11,827 nt of DNA from Gammaproteobacteria bacterium (GTDB lineage: Bacteria > Pseudomonadota > Gammaproteobacteria > Steroidobacterales > Rariloculaceae), in contig JAFGNC010000532.1 in assembly GCA_016927175.1 (NCBI GenBank), forward strand, positions 1-11,827. Direction: 5' to 3'. This document shows, one piece after another, positions 1-7,715 of this stretch (position 1 is its first letter; each line of letters begins with the position of its first letter). The notes beneath the pieces are model-generated. The model saw nothing but the letters and a program-made list of their open reading frames with translations. It was not told where the DNA came from and searched no databases. The translations under genes and the position numbers were made by a program.

Positions 1-176
1 GACTGCGACTGCGACTGGTCGCGGGACTGAGACTGTGGCTGGTTTTGAGAATGCTGCTGTGACTGGGATTGGGGCTGGGCGTGTCGCTGCGATTGCCCCT
101 GCTGCTGAGCCGCCGCCGAGCCGCCTACCGCAAACGCGATAGCCGCTGCCAGCGCCGTCGTGTGAAATCTGTACAT
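1..176 (-). CDS. Secreted Gln/Ser-repeat protein, N-terminal part (runs off the left edge)
   Basis: The frame opens at an ATG (176-174) and stays open to the window edge, so only about 58 residues are visible. Residues 1-23 form a classical Sec signal peptide: basic residues R3 and H5, a hydrophobic stretch over residues 6-19, then an AAA box before Gln24. The mature part is low complexity, with Gln at nearly every second position: QQQGQSQ, later PQSQSQQ and QSQSQS at the edge, coded by CAG-TCN pairs. The start is well supported by GGAGG at 188-184, seven bases upstream. A leader hairpin and a candidate sigma-54 promoter lie upstream. I do not recognise a family. It is probably periplasmic or extracellular; a Gln-rich linker before a folded domain beyond the edge is possible. 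The reverse frames covering this stretch look like shadows. Confidence 0.72.
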   Translation of the reverse strand, partial: MYRFHTTALAAAIAFAVGGSAAAQQQGQSQRHAQPQSQSQQHSQNQPQSQSRDQSQSQ

Positions 177-183
177 CTGCTTG

Positions 184-188
184 CCTCC
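184..188 (-). promoter_or_regulatory. Strong ribosome binding site of the Gln/Ser-repeat gene
   Basis: On the minus strand GGAGG is followed by the seven-base spacer CAAGCAG and then ATG. This nearly ideal Shine-Dalgarno arrangement is the main support for calling the edge-truncated gene. Confidence 0.75.
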
Positions 189-204
189 GTGAATTTCGTT
201 TCGG

Positions 205-234
205 CCTCCAGGAACAACCTCGAACGCCTGGAGG
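205..234 (-). promoter_or_regulatory. Leader hairpin (8-bp stem) upstream of the Gln/Ser-repeat gene
   Basis: CCTCCAGG (205-212) and CCTGGAGG (227-234) form a perfect 8-bp inverted repeat with a 14-base loop. No T-run follows on the minus strand, so it is not a good intrinsic terminator for the upstream prenyltransferase gene. If transcription starts near 237, the hairpin sits at the 5' end of the leader. The CCTCC of its first arm could alternatively pair with the GGAGG ribosome binding site at 184-188. This is a structural reading only. Confidence 0.4.
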
Positions 235-247
235 GGGAACGACTGGG

Positions 248-264
248 TGCAATTCGCATGCCAG
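248..264 (-). promoter_or_regulatory. Candidate sigma-54 (RpoN) -24/-12 promoter
   Basis: The minus strand reads CTGGCATGCGAATTGCA. The RpoN consensus is YTGGCACG-RNNN-TTGCW, so the TGGCA and TTGCA blocks match. The invariant GG (262-261) and GC (250-249) are separated by exactly ten bases. The visible deviations are C to T after TGGCA and C at the R position. The predicted start is near 237, about 60 bases before the ATG at 176. The site lies just after the hexamer repeat and is oriented toward the Gln/Ser-repeat gene. Activator sites were not identified. Confidence 0.55.
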
Positions 265-270
265 TCCGGA

Positions 271-325
<55 letters not shown>

Positions 326-326
326 G

Positions 327-986
327 CTAACCACCCATCGTGACGTCCTGCACCTGATACCACTCGAGCGCGTTGAGGAACTCCTCGGGCTGCGAGTCCG
401 GCCACAGCGTGTCGATGACGTAGAAATCGGCGTAAGCGCATTGCACCGGCAGGAACCCGGACAACCGCCGCCGCCCGCCCCAGCGCACGACGAGATCGAC
501 ACGCGGCACGTCGCCGGTCGCGAGCGCTTTCGGGACGCCGGTGTACGTGACGCCGCCGTTCGTCCTCGCGTGCTGCATCGCGGAGAACAGATCCCACTGC
601 CAGCTGTAGTTGACCAGCAGGTTCACGCGCAGGTCCCCGTCGCTGCGCGACTCGGCGTACATGCGGAGGCCTGGCGGGAACATGGCAGAGTCGACGTCGC
701 CGACGGCGCGCAGCGCGGCCCCCGCGTCGACCGCCCGGATACCGAACTCCGTACACGCGTCGCGGAATGCCTCGACCTGATCCGATGGGCGCCTCACGTT
801 CTCTTTCGTGAAACCGTAAATGGAAACCTCCTCGATTCCGAGATCGCGGCAGAGCTCGAGCAGATTGATGCCGCGCTCGATTCCCTGCGCGTAACCGGCG
901 CCGCGAGCGAGCCCTCGCTCGTCGGCCCAGCGGCGGTTACCGTCCGGGATGAAGCTGACGTGGCGTGGAATACGTGCGAATCGCAT
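327..986 (-). CDS. cis-Prenyltransferase, UppS (undecaprenyl diphosphate synthase) family
   Basis: The 219-residue protein belongs to the Z-type prenyltransferases, which add isopentenyl units in cis to an allylic diphosphate. Residues 9-21 read HVSFIPDGNRRWA, the family's P-loop with catalytic Asp15. YGFTKENVRRP (57-67) matches the E. coli YAFSSENWNRP block. Near the C terminus, VDLVVRWGGRRRLSGF (163-178) keeps the diphosphate-binding Arg168, Arg174 and Ser176, and AYADFY (184-189) has Asp187 where E. coli UppS has Glu213. It is shorter than the usual 240-255 residues and lacks the IRTGGE wording (here VRWGGR). It is therefore probably a divergent paralogue rather than the housekeeping UppS. 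The ATG at 986 shares one base with the reductase stop (TGATG), and GGAG lies five bases upstream, so translation is coupled. Product length cannot be read from the sequence. Confidence 0.9.
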   Translation of the reverse strand: MRFARIPRHVSFIPDGNRRWADERGLARGAGYAQGIERGINLLELCRDLGIEEVSIYGFTKENVRRPSDQVEAFRDACTEFGIRAVDAGAALRAVGDVDSAMFPPGLRMYAESRSDGDLRVNLLVNYSWQWDLFSAMQHARTNGGVTYTGVPKALATGDVPRVDLVVRWGGRRRLSGFLPVQCAYADFYVIDTLWPDSQPEEFLNALEWYQVQDVTMGG

Positions 987-2095
987 CAGGTCTCCAGAAA
1001 GTAAGCGCTGATCCAGCGGCGGCTCGGATCTCTGCGGCAGAGGGCGGGCATCGCCGCGAGGCTGAGCTCGCGCGGCGCCCTGCGCAGCCACACGCGGCCG
1101 ACGCGGTCGTGCGAGCGCTTGACCCGCAGCCAGTGCCGCGTCTTCGGCATCGGAAAACCCGGCTCCAGGATGCACCTCGCGACCTCCTCACCGGTGACGA
1201 GCGCCGCATAGATGCCTTCGGCAGTCAGGCCCGAAGGCGTGCCGGCCGCGTCCCCGACCAGGTGAACGCCGCCGGGAAAATGAAACCCTCGGAAATCGAC
1301 CTCGACCGTCGCGCCCTCGTAAGGCGTGCCGCCCGGATCGATACCGAGCTCTGCCATGCGCCGCTCGATGAACGGTCGAATCGACGACGGCCGCACTTTG
1401 CGCTTATGAGCACCGGCGCCGATGCAGACGTGCGTCTCGTGCGGGAAGACCCAGAAGTAGCCGCTCGCGAGCACGTCGGACTGGAACGCGATGTGCAGCG
1501 GCAGTTCCCGCCTTCCCGGCACGTTGTATTCGCCCGCGAAGAAGGCACGAGGCGTATCGAGGCCGAGTGCCCGCCGCACCATCGAGCCGGAGCCGTCGGC
1601 GCCGATCAGGTTCCGGTACCGCAGCGCCCCGCCGTCGTACGAAACAGTGCGCCCCGCGAAGTCGATGCGGGTCACGGCCGTGCCGATCCGAACGTCCGCG
1701 CCTGCCGCGGCTGCCCACTCGGCCTGGTAGCGGCCGAGCCGCTCGCGCGACAGCGTCACGATGCGCGCATGCTCGGGGTCGAGGGCCGCGGCCGGCTCGC
1801 CGCGGAACGACGCGTGCGCGACGGACGTGAGACCCGCATCGGCCGGCAGCCCGAGCGCGCGAAGCTCGCGCACGGCCTTGACCGACAGGCCGCCGCCGCA
1901 GGTTTTCGGGCCGACCTGCGAATTCTTCTCGAGGACCACGGCCTCCCGTCCCGCTTCCGCGAGCACTTGCGCAGCCCTGAGCCCGGCCGGCCCGGCGCCC
2001 ACGATCAGGTTCTCGACGCAGTCCACGGACGTTTCGGCAGCGCCGGCCCCGGCCCGCGACGAACGGGAGGATCCGCGTCGGCTGGCGGAAGGCAC
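986..2095 (-). CDS. Geranylgeranyl reductase family FAD-dependent oxidoreductase
   Basis: This is a 369-residue flavoprotein of the geranylgeranyl reductase (GGR/BchP/ChlP-like) group, whose members saturate isoprenoid double bonds. Residues 33-38 give the GAGPAG dinucleotide-binding loop and residues 66-70 the CGGGL motif. GADGSGSMVR (165-174) is the second flavin motif, GYFWVFP (212-218) matches the family's YxWxFP substrate-side motif, and GDAAGTPSGLTAEGI (281-295) is the C-terminal FAD block. No membrane helix is evident. The start is uncertain. GTG at 2095 follows AAGGAG at 2116-2111 at an unusually long distance, with a hairpin in between. GTG at 2026 (residue 24) would remove a Ser/Arg-rich leader that looks non-conserved. 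The gene is coupled to the downstream cis-prenyltransferase, which suggests it reduces a polyprenyl chain. Other FAD monooxygenase-like activities cannot be excluded. Confidence 0.88.
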   Translation of the reverse strand: MPSASRRGSSRSSRAGAGAAETSVDCVENLIVGAGPAGLRAAQVLAEAGREAVVLEKNSQVGPKTCGGGLSVKAVRELRALGLPADAGLTSVAHASFRGEPAAALDPEHARIVTLSRERLGRYQAEWAAAAGADVRIGTAVTRIDFAGRTVSYDGGALRYRNLIGADGSGSMVRRALGLDTPRAFFAGEYNVPGRRELPLHIAFQSDVLASGYFWVFPHETHVCIGAGAHKRKVRPSSIRPFIERRMAELGIDPGGTPYEGATVEVDFRGFHFPGGVHLVGDAAGTPSGLTAEGIYAALVTGEEVARCILEPGFPMPKTRHWLRVKRSHDRVGRVWLRRAPRELSLAAMPALCRRDPSRRWISAYFLET

Positions 2096-2116
2096 AGCGG
2101 TGCGTTACCGCTCCTT
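2096..2116 (-). promoter_or_regulatory. Shine-Dalgarno and hairpin at the reductase start
   Basis: The minus strand carries AAGGAG (2116-2111), fifteen bases before the GTG at 2095. Between them AGCGGT (2112-2107) and ACCGCT (2101-2096) form a perfect 6-bp stem with a five-base loop. If folded, the stem would shorten the effective spacing, though its arm takes part of the Shine-Dalgarno. This supports GTG 2095 as a possible start but does not prove it. Confidence 0.35.
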
Positions 2117-2195
2117 CACAGAATGGTCCGTCGCCAACATACCACGGCTGGCGCCGGGCCTGCTCGGGGAGCGTATCGTTGCGGCAGCCGCGCGC

Positions 2196-2690
2196 TCAGA
2201 CGCCGAGCTCGGACCGAATTCGCTCGACCAGCACATCGACCGGCATCGCGACGTCCAGCTCGAGCGCCTCGGCCGGCGGCTCGAGCGTCGACAGCTGGCT
2301 TGCGAGCAGCTCCGGCCGCATGAAGTGCCTGCGCCCGCGCATTCGCAGCTCGATCAGATCCGTCGATCCGCGCAGGAAGACGAGCCGGACGCCCTCTCGC
2401 TCCACGCCGAGACGCTGCCGGCTACGCGCCGTCAGCGCGGAGCATGCGAGCACGGTCACGCCGGGCTCCGCGAGCGCGCGGTCCACCGTCTCGCGCAGTG
2501 CGCCAAGCCATGGCTCACGGTCCTCGTCGGTGAGCGGGATGCCGCGCCGCATCCTGTCGACGTTGGCGGCGGAATGCAGATCGTCGGCGTCGACGAAGCG
2601 CGCGCAGATCGCGTCCGCCAGCGCACGACCCACGGTCGTCTTGCCCGTGCCGCTGACCCCCATCAGAACGATGACGCAGCCCGAAGTCAC
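2196..2690 (-). CDS. gntK: Gluconokinase
   Basis: This 164-residue P-loop kinase would phosphorylate D-gluconate to 6-phosphogluconate, feeding the Entner-Doudoroff or pentose phosphate pathway in the cytoplasm. GVSGTGKTT (11-19) is the Walker A loop. DADDLHSAANVDRMRRGIPL (35-54) followed by TDEDREPWL is the gluconokinase signature (family form: DxDxxHxxxNxxKMxxGIPLTDxDRxPWL). CSALTARSR (83-91) corresponds to the family CSALKRxYR block. HFMRPELLASQLSTLEPP (122-139) matches the GHFMPxxLLxSQFxTLEPP region. Length is normal for GntK. The start is a GTG at 2690 with no clear Shine-Dalgarno; no better start precedes the P-loop. It lies 102 bases downstream of a DASS carrier on the same strand. No gluconate permease (GntP family) is in the window. 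Confidence 0.92.
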   Translation of the reverse strand: MTSGCVIVLMGVSGTGKTTVGRALADAICARFVDADDLHSAANVDRMRRGIPLTDEDREPWLGALRETVDRALAEPGVTVLACSALTARSRQRLGVEREGVRLVFLRGSTDLIELRMRGRRHFMRPELLASQLSTLEPPAEALELDVAMPVDVLVERIRSELGV

Positions 2691-2792
2691 CCGTCGAGCT
2701 TAACAGGCCGAAAGCAAGAGCCGGCTCAACCGCTCGGTGCCGTTGGGGCTCCCGCACGGGATCCTGCCTGACGGATCAGGACGACCGGCCTC

Positions 2793-4238
2793 CTAGATGC
2801 CGAACACCGGCTTCGTCAGCAGGTAAGCCGCGGCGACGATGACGACGATACCGACCAGATTCAGCCAGATCCCTGCTCGGGCCATCTGCGGAATCGTGAT
2901 CTGGCCGCTGCCGAACACGATCGCGTTCGGCGGCGTCGCAACCGGCAGCATGAACGCGAAGCTCGCGGCCAGGATCGCGGGAATCGCGAGCATCAACGGA
3001 TGCTGGCCGAGCGATTCCGCCAATGCGACGACGACGGGCAGGAACGTCGCGGACGTCGCGATGTTGCTGGTCAGCTCCGTCAGGAACACGATCAGCGTCG
3101 CGACGGCGAGCAGCAGCAGAATCACCGGCCAGCCCTCGAGCGCCCTCAGCTCCTCGCCGATCCATGCGGCGAGACCTGAGTCCGACACGGCGGACGCGAG
3201 CGTCAGACCGCCGCCGAACAGCAGCAGCACGCCCCACGGCAGCCGCTCGGCGTACTCCCACGTCAGCAGGAACTCGCCCTTCTCGATGCCGTTCGGCACG
3301 AAGAACAGCAGCAGCGCACCGAACATCGCGATGCTCGTATCCGACAGCTGCAGCGCCGGAAAGAAGCCGGACAGCAGCGGCCGCGCGATCCACAGCACCG
3401 CCGTGACCGCGAACACGACGGCGACGCGCTTCTCCGCGACCGACGCCGGACCCATCGCCGTCAGCGCGTCGCGGATCGCCTTGCGCGCCCCCGGCAGCTC
3501 GTGGCGCATGATCGGGAACAGCCAGCGCGTCAGCAACAGCCAGCAGAACACGAACATGACGAGCGAGATCGGGGTCGCCAGCACCATCCATTGCGCGAAA
3601 CCGATCTGGAAGTCGTACTGCTCGAGCATGAAGCCCGCGAGGAACGCGTTCGGCGGCGTGCCGATCAGCGTGATGAAGCCGCCGATGCTGGCGCCGTATG
3701 CGACACCGAGCATCAGCGCGGTTGCGAAGCCCCGCTTGTCCGGATCGACGTTGCCGTCGGGCCCGCGCGGCACGACCGACAGCGCGACGGGCAGCATCAT
3801 GACCGTCGTCGCCGTGTTGCTGACCCACATGCTGAGCGCTGCCGTCGCGATCATGAAGCCGCCGATCTGAAGGTCCTCGCGCGCGCCGACCTTCGACAGC
3901 ACGGTCAGCGCGATGCGCCGGTGCAGGTTCCACCGCTCGATCGCGAGCGCGATCAGAAAGCCGCCGAGGAACAGAAAGATCAGCGGGTTTGCATAAGGCG
4001 GCGCGACGTCGCCGATCGGCGCGACGCCGAGCGTCGGGAACAGCACGAGCGGCAGCAGCGCCGTCGCGGCGATCGGAATCGCTTCACTGAGCCAGAAGAT
4101 CGCAAGCAGCATCGCGACCGCGGCCACGCGCCACGGCGCGAGCGCAAGGCCCTCCGGCGGCGGCAGCAACAGCATCGTGACGAATACCACGGCGCCGAGC
4201 GCGAGGCCGATCACCCGGCGCCGCCGGCTCGGCTCCAC
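2793..4238 (-). CDS. DASS/SLC13 family divalent anion:sodium symporter
   Basis: This roughly 480-residue inner-membrane carrier belongs to the DASS (SLC13, CitMHS-related) family, which imports dicarboxylates, citrate or sulfate with sodium. Both diagnostic substrate/sodium motifs are present: SNTATTVMMLP (140-150) and TSNIATSATFLP (390-401). The internal repeats IGTPPNAF (192-199) and VATPPNAIVFGSGQITIPQM (433-452) are also intact. About a dozen hydrophobic segments run from residue 9 to 475. The exact substrate cannot be read from the sequence. The start is weak: GTG at 4238 has no Shine-Dalgarno, and the frame stays open upstream to 4355 without ATG, GTG or TTG. GGGGAG at 4277-4272 has no start after it. 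The REP-like cluster lies about 80 bases upstream. The downstream neighbour is gluconokinase, so a carbon-source uptake unit is plausible. Confidence 0.9.
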   Translation of the reverse strand: MEPSRRRRVIGLALGAVVFVTMLLLPPPEGLALAPWRVAAVAMLLAIFWLSEAIPIAATALLPLVLFPTLGVAPIGDVAPPYANPLIFLFLGGFLIALAIERWNLHRRIALTVLSKVGAREDLQIGGFMIATAALSMWVSNTATTVMMLPVALSVVPRGPDGNVDPDKRGFATALMLGVAYGASIGGFITLIGTPPNAFLAGFMLEQYDFQIGFAQWMVLATPISLVMFVFCWLLLTRWLFPIMRHELPGARKAIRDALTAMGPASVAEKRVAVVFAVTAVLWIARPLLSGFFPALQLSDTSIAMFGALLLFFVPNGIEKGEFLLTWEYAERLPWGVLLLFGGGLTLASAVSDSGLAAWIGEELRALEGWPVILLLLAVATLIVFLTELTSNIATSATFLPVVVALAESLGQHPLMLAIPAILAASFAFMLPVATPPNAIVFGSGQITIPQMARAGIWLNLVGIVVIVAAAYLLTKPVFGI

Positions 4239-4318
4239 CGTGTAGTCGGCGTCCGCGGAGGACGCCGGCGTCTCCCCTATCCCGGTACTGATTTTCGGAT
4301 CCCCCCGAAGAACGCACG

Positions 4319-4452
4319 AAAAAGGGGTCAGGGCCCTTTTCCGGCCAAAAAGGGGTCAGGGCCCTTTTTCGTTGCCGGCGTGAACACGTTGCGCCCTGTC
4401 GTGAAAAGGGCCCTGACCCCTTTTCCCGCTAAAAAGGGCCCTGACCCCTTTT
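4319..4452. repeat. REP-like palindromic cluster: four units on a 28-bp grid
   Basis: Four near-identical 22-base units start at 4319, 4347, 4403 and 4431. Each is an imperfect palindrome with stem AAAAGGG/CCCTTTT and loop GTCAGGG (or its complement). The first two are in one orientation, the last two in the other, so the cluster is also a large inverted repeat with a 33-base centre. Neighbouring units are 28 bases apart and the middle gap is exactly 56. Spacers are six bases (CCGGCC, CCCGCT). It fills the gap between the MacB-type permease stop and the DASS start. No RAYT transposase is in the window. Either strand offers GGG...CCCTTTT stems that could act as terminators. Confidence 0.88.
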
Positions 4453-5768
4453 CCCGCTTTTCCGGCCCCTTCGCGCCTCCGCATTCTACCTATTCGTAGC
4501 GCAGCGAGCTGATGGGATCGAGATTGGCGGCCTTCGCCGCCGGCAGGATGCCGAACACGATCCCGACCACGGCCGAGAAGCCGAGCGCGAGGGCGACCGC
4601 CCACAGCGGCGTGTGGGCGGGCGGGAAGCCCGGGATCATCGAAGCCGCGAGCGCGCCGATGCCGTAGCCGATCGCGAGGCCGGCGAGCCCGCCGAGCAGA
4701 CACAGCACCAGGGCCTCGAGCAGGAACTGCAGCAGGATGTGGTGGCGCTTCGCGCCAATGGCTTTGCAGATGCCGATCTCGCGCGTGCGCTCCGTGACCG
4801 ACACCAGCATGATGTTCATGATGCCGATGCCGCCGACGAGCAGCGATATGCCGACGATGCCGCCCATCACGACGGTCACGGTGCCGATGATCTCGTTGAA
4901 GCTCGACTGCAGCTGCGCCGCCGTCTGGATCCGGAAGTCGTCCTCCTCGTCCGGCGCAAGCCCGTGCGCGTCGCGCAGCAGCCGCCGGATGATCTGCGTG
5001 ATGCCCTCCATGTCGGCGACGTCGGCGACCGCCAGCTGGATCTGGATGTCCGGCTCGCGCTGATTGCCGACGAGGCTCTGCATCGTGCTGAACGGGATCA
5101 TGACGCGGTTGTCCTGGCTCTGACCCAGTATCTCGCCCTTCGGCTCGAACATACCGATGATCTTGAGCCACTCGCCGTTGACCTGCAGGAACTCGCCGAC
5201 CGGGTTTTCCGGCAGCGACAGGTCCTCCCTGACCTCCTCGCCGATCACGGCGACGCGCCGCCGCGTCGCATCGTCGCTGTGCGACAGAAACCTGCCGAAG
5301 CGGGAGAAGTACTGCCCGACGTCCTGGAACGAGTACGTCGTGCCGAGGATCTGCGTGGCGGTAGACTGGCTCCCGTAGCGGATCTGATTCATGCCGCTAG
5401 TCGAGTACATGATCGGCGTGATCGACGTGATTCCGTCGACCCGGTAGCTGATCAGGTCGAGGTCGCGCTGCGTCAGCCGTTTGATCCGCCCCTGCAGCCG
5501 CTCCGCGAGCGGCGTGTACGACTGCACGTTGATGCTGTTGCTGCCGAGCCCTTCGAACTGCTGGCCGATCGTGAAGCTGAGCCCCTGGATGATCGAGACC
5601 ATCGCGATTACGGACGAAACGCCGATGACGATGCCGAGCGTCGTCAGAAAGCTGCGGAAACCGTGCGCGCGGATCGACTGCAGCGCGGCGCGGATGCCCT
5701 CGGTCGCGGCGAACAGCGCCCGGAAGCGCGCGACGCCGAGGCGCCGCCGGCCGCCGCGCGGCCCGGCG

Positions 5769-6470
<702 letters not shown>

Positions 6471-6493
6471 CGGAAGCGTTCCCGGCCCGGGGC

Positions 6494-7702
6494 TCAGCTC
6501 GCTGGTGTCTCGGGCGCCGGCGCGTCCGGCGCGTCCGGCGCCGCCGTCGTGACGCTGTCGCCGTCACTGAGCGTCCGGAGCACGCGGTCCGGCCCGATGA
6601 TGACCTCGTCGCCTTCGGCGAGCCCGCTCGCGATCTCCTGATACGCGTCGTCGGACACGCCGACCTCGACTTCCACCTTGCTCGCCGTGCCGTCCCGATT
6701 GACGAACACGGAGTAAGACGTGCGGTTCCGCGTCCGGTCCTCCTCGACCTGGATCGCCTGGATCGGCACGGCCAGCACGCCGTCCTTCGTGGTCGTGAAG
6801 ATCTCGGCCCGGCACGACATGCCCGGGCGCAGCGTCACGGACTCGTTCGGATCGAGCCGTATCTTGACCTCGAAGCTGAGTCCCTGGGCGCCCTCGGCGA
6901 CCTTGGCCGACATCGCGATCGACTCGATGACGCCGCGCACGGGCTGATTCGGATAGGCGACCGCGTAGACGCTCGCCTTCTGGCCGAGGTCGACGTTCGC
7001 GATGTCGGCCTCGTCGACGTTGACCAGCGTGTGAATGCTGTCGGGATTGGCGATCGTCATCAGCGCCGAGCCCGGTATGTTCGTCGTGCTCGAGATCGCG
7101 GTTTCGCCGACCTTGATGTCGAGCGAAGTCACGACGCCGTCCATCGGCGAGTACGCGCGCGTCTTGCGCAGCCGGTCCTCGGCCTGCTCGAGCTGCGCGC
7201 GCGCCTGCGACAGCGACTCGCGGTTCGACTGCAGATCCACTTCGTTCAGCTCCAGCTCGTTCGTCAGCAGATCGAAGCTGTCCTGGTCGATCAGCTTGCG
7301 CTCGTAGAGCGTCTTCTGGCGCTCCCACTGCGCGCGCAGGTTCTCGAGCCGCAGGCGCTGGCGCTCGATCGCGATCTCCTGCAGCCTGACCTGCGCGGCG
7401 GCCTGCTCGACGGCAGCGCGGTGCGTCTCATCGTCGATCTGCAGCAGCAGCTGGCCTGCCGTGACACGGTCCCCCTCCTCGACGTAAATCGCGGTGACCC
7501 GGCCGATCTCCTCGGTCGTCAGCTGCACTTCCTCGTCGTGAGCGAGGTGCCCCGATGCGAGCACGGAGGACTGGATGCTGCGCCGCTCGAGCACCTCGGT
7601 CTGAACCTCGGCCGCGTCGGCGCCGCCGAGCACCGCGCGCAGCACGGGAACGCCGACCACGACGGCGACGATCGCTGCGATGATCAGCACCTTCTTCAGC
7701 AT
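6494..7702 (-). CDS. Periplasmic adaptor (MacA/HlyD family) of the MacAB-like exporter
   Basis: This 402-residue membrane-fusion protein is anchored by an N-terminal helix (about 4-24). The two halves of the biotinyl-lipoyl-like domain are visible: GRVTAIYVEEGDRVTAGQLL (67-86) and YSPMDGVVTSLDIKVGETA (184-202). Between them residues 95-182 are rich in Glu, Gln, Leu and Arg and should form the alpha-helical hairpin that contacts an outer-membrane channel or its own oligomer. Beta-barrel and membrane-proximal domains follow at about 225-380. The tail is a short Ala/Pro/Asp repeat (PDAPDAPAPETP), coded by a 9-base DNA repeat around 6515-6540. ATG 7702 is preceded by AAGGGA eight bases upstream. 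It lies 13 bases after the YIP1-family gene and 23 before the ATPase, so the four genes look like one operon. Confidence 0.92.
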   Translation of the reverse strand: MLKKVLIIAAIVAVVVGVPVLRAVLGGADAAEVQTEVLERRSIQSSVLASGHLAHDEEVQLTTEEIGRVTAIYVEEGDRVTAGQLLLQIDDETHRAAVEQAAAQVRLQEIAIERQRLRLENLRAQWERQKTLYERKLIDQDSFDLLTNELELNEVDLQSNRESLSQARAQLEQAEDRLRKTRAYSPMDGVVTSLDIKVGETAISSTTNIPGSALMTIANPDSIHTLVNVDEADIANVDLGQKASVYAVAYPNQPVRGVIESIAMSAKVAEGAQGLSFEVKIRLDPNESVTLRPGMSCRAEIFTTTKDGVLAVPIQAIQVEEDRTRNRTSYSVFVNRDGTASKVEVEVGVSDDAYQEIASGLAEGDEVIIGPDRVLRTLSDGDSVTTAAPDAPDAPAPETPAS

Positions 7703-7715
7703 CGAACGCGTCCCT

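Noticed and set aside
205..234. Intrinsic terminator of the prenyltransferase operon
   Set aside because: The stem is good but no T-run follows on the minus strand, and the sequence lies inside the predicted leader of the next gene.
965..2323. Long plus-strand Arg/Ala-rich frame (452 residues)
   Set aside because: Antisense shadow of the reductase gene, whose motifs are unmistakable on the minus strand; typical of high-GC DNA.
2767..2780. Small hairpin CCTGA-CGGA-TCAGG after the DASS gene as a terminator
   Set aside because: Only five base pairs and no T-run; could occur by chance in GC-rich DNA.
2776..3933. Minus-strand 385-residue Arg-rich frame
   Set aside because: Frame-shifted shadow of the DASS transporter; no hydrophobic pattern or motif of its own.
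4319..4452. CRISPR array
   Set aside because: Units are palindromic and change orientation, spacers are six bases with no unique long spacers, and there are no cas genes.
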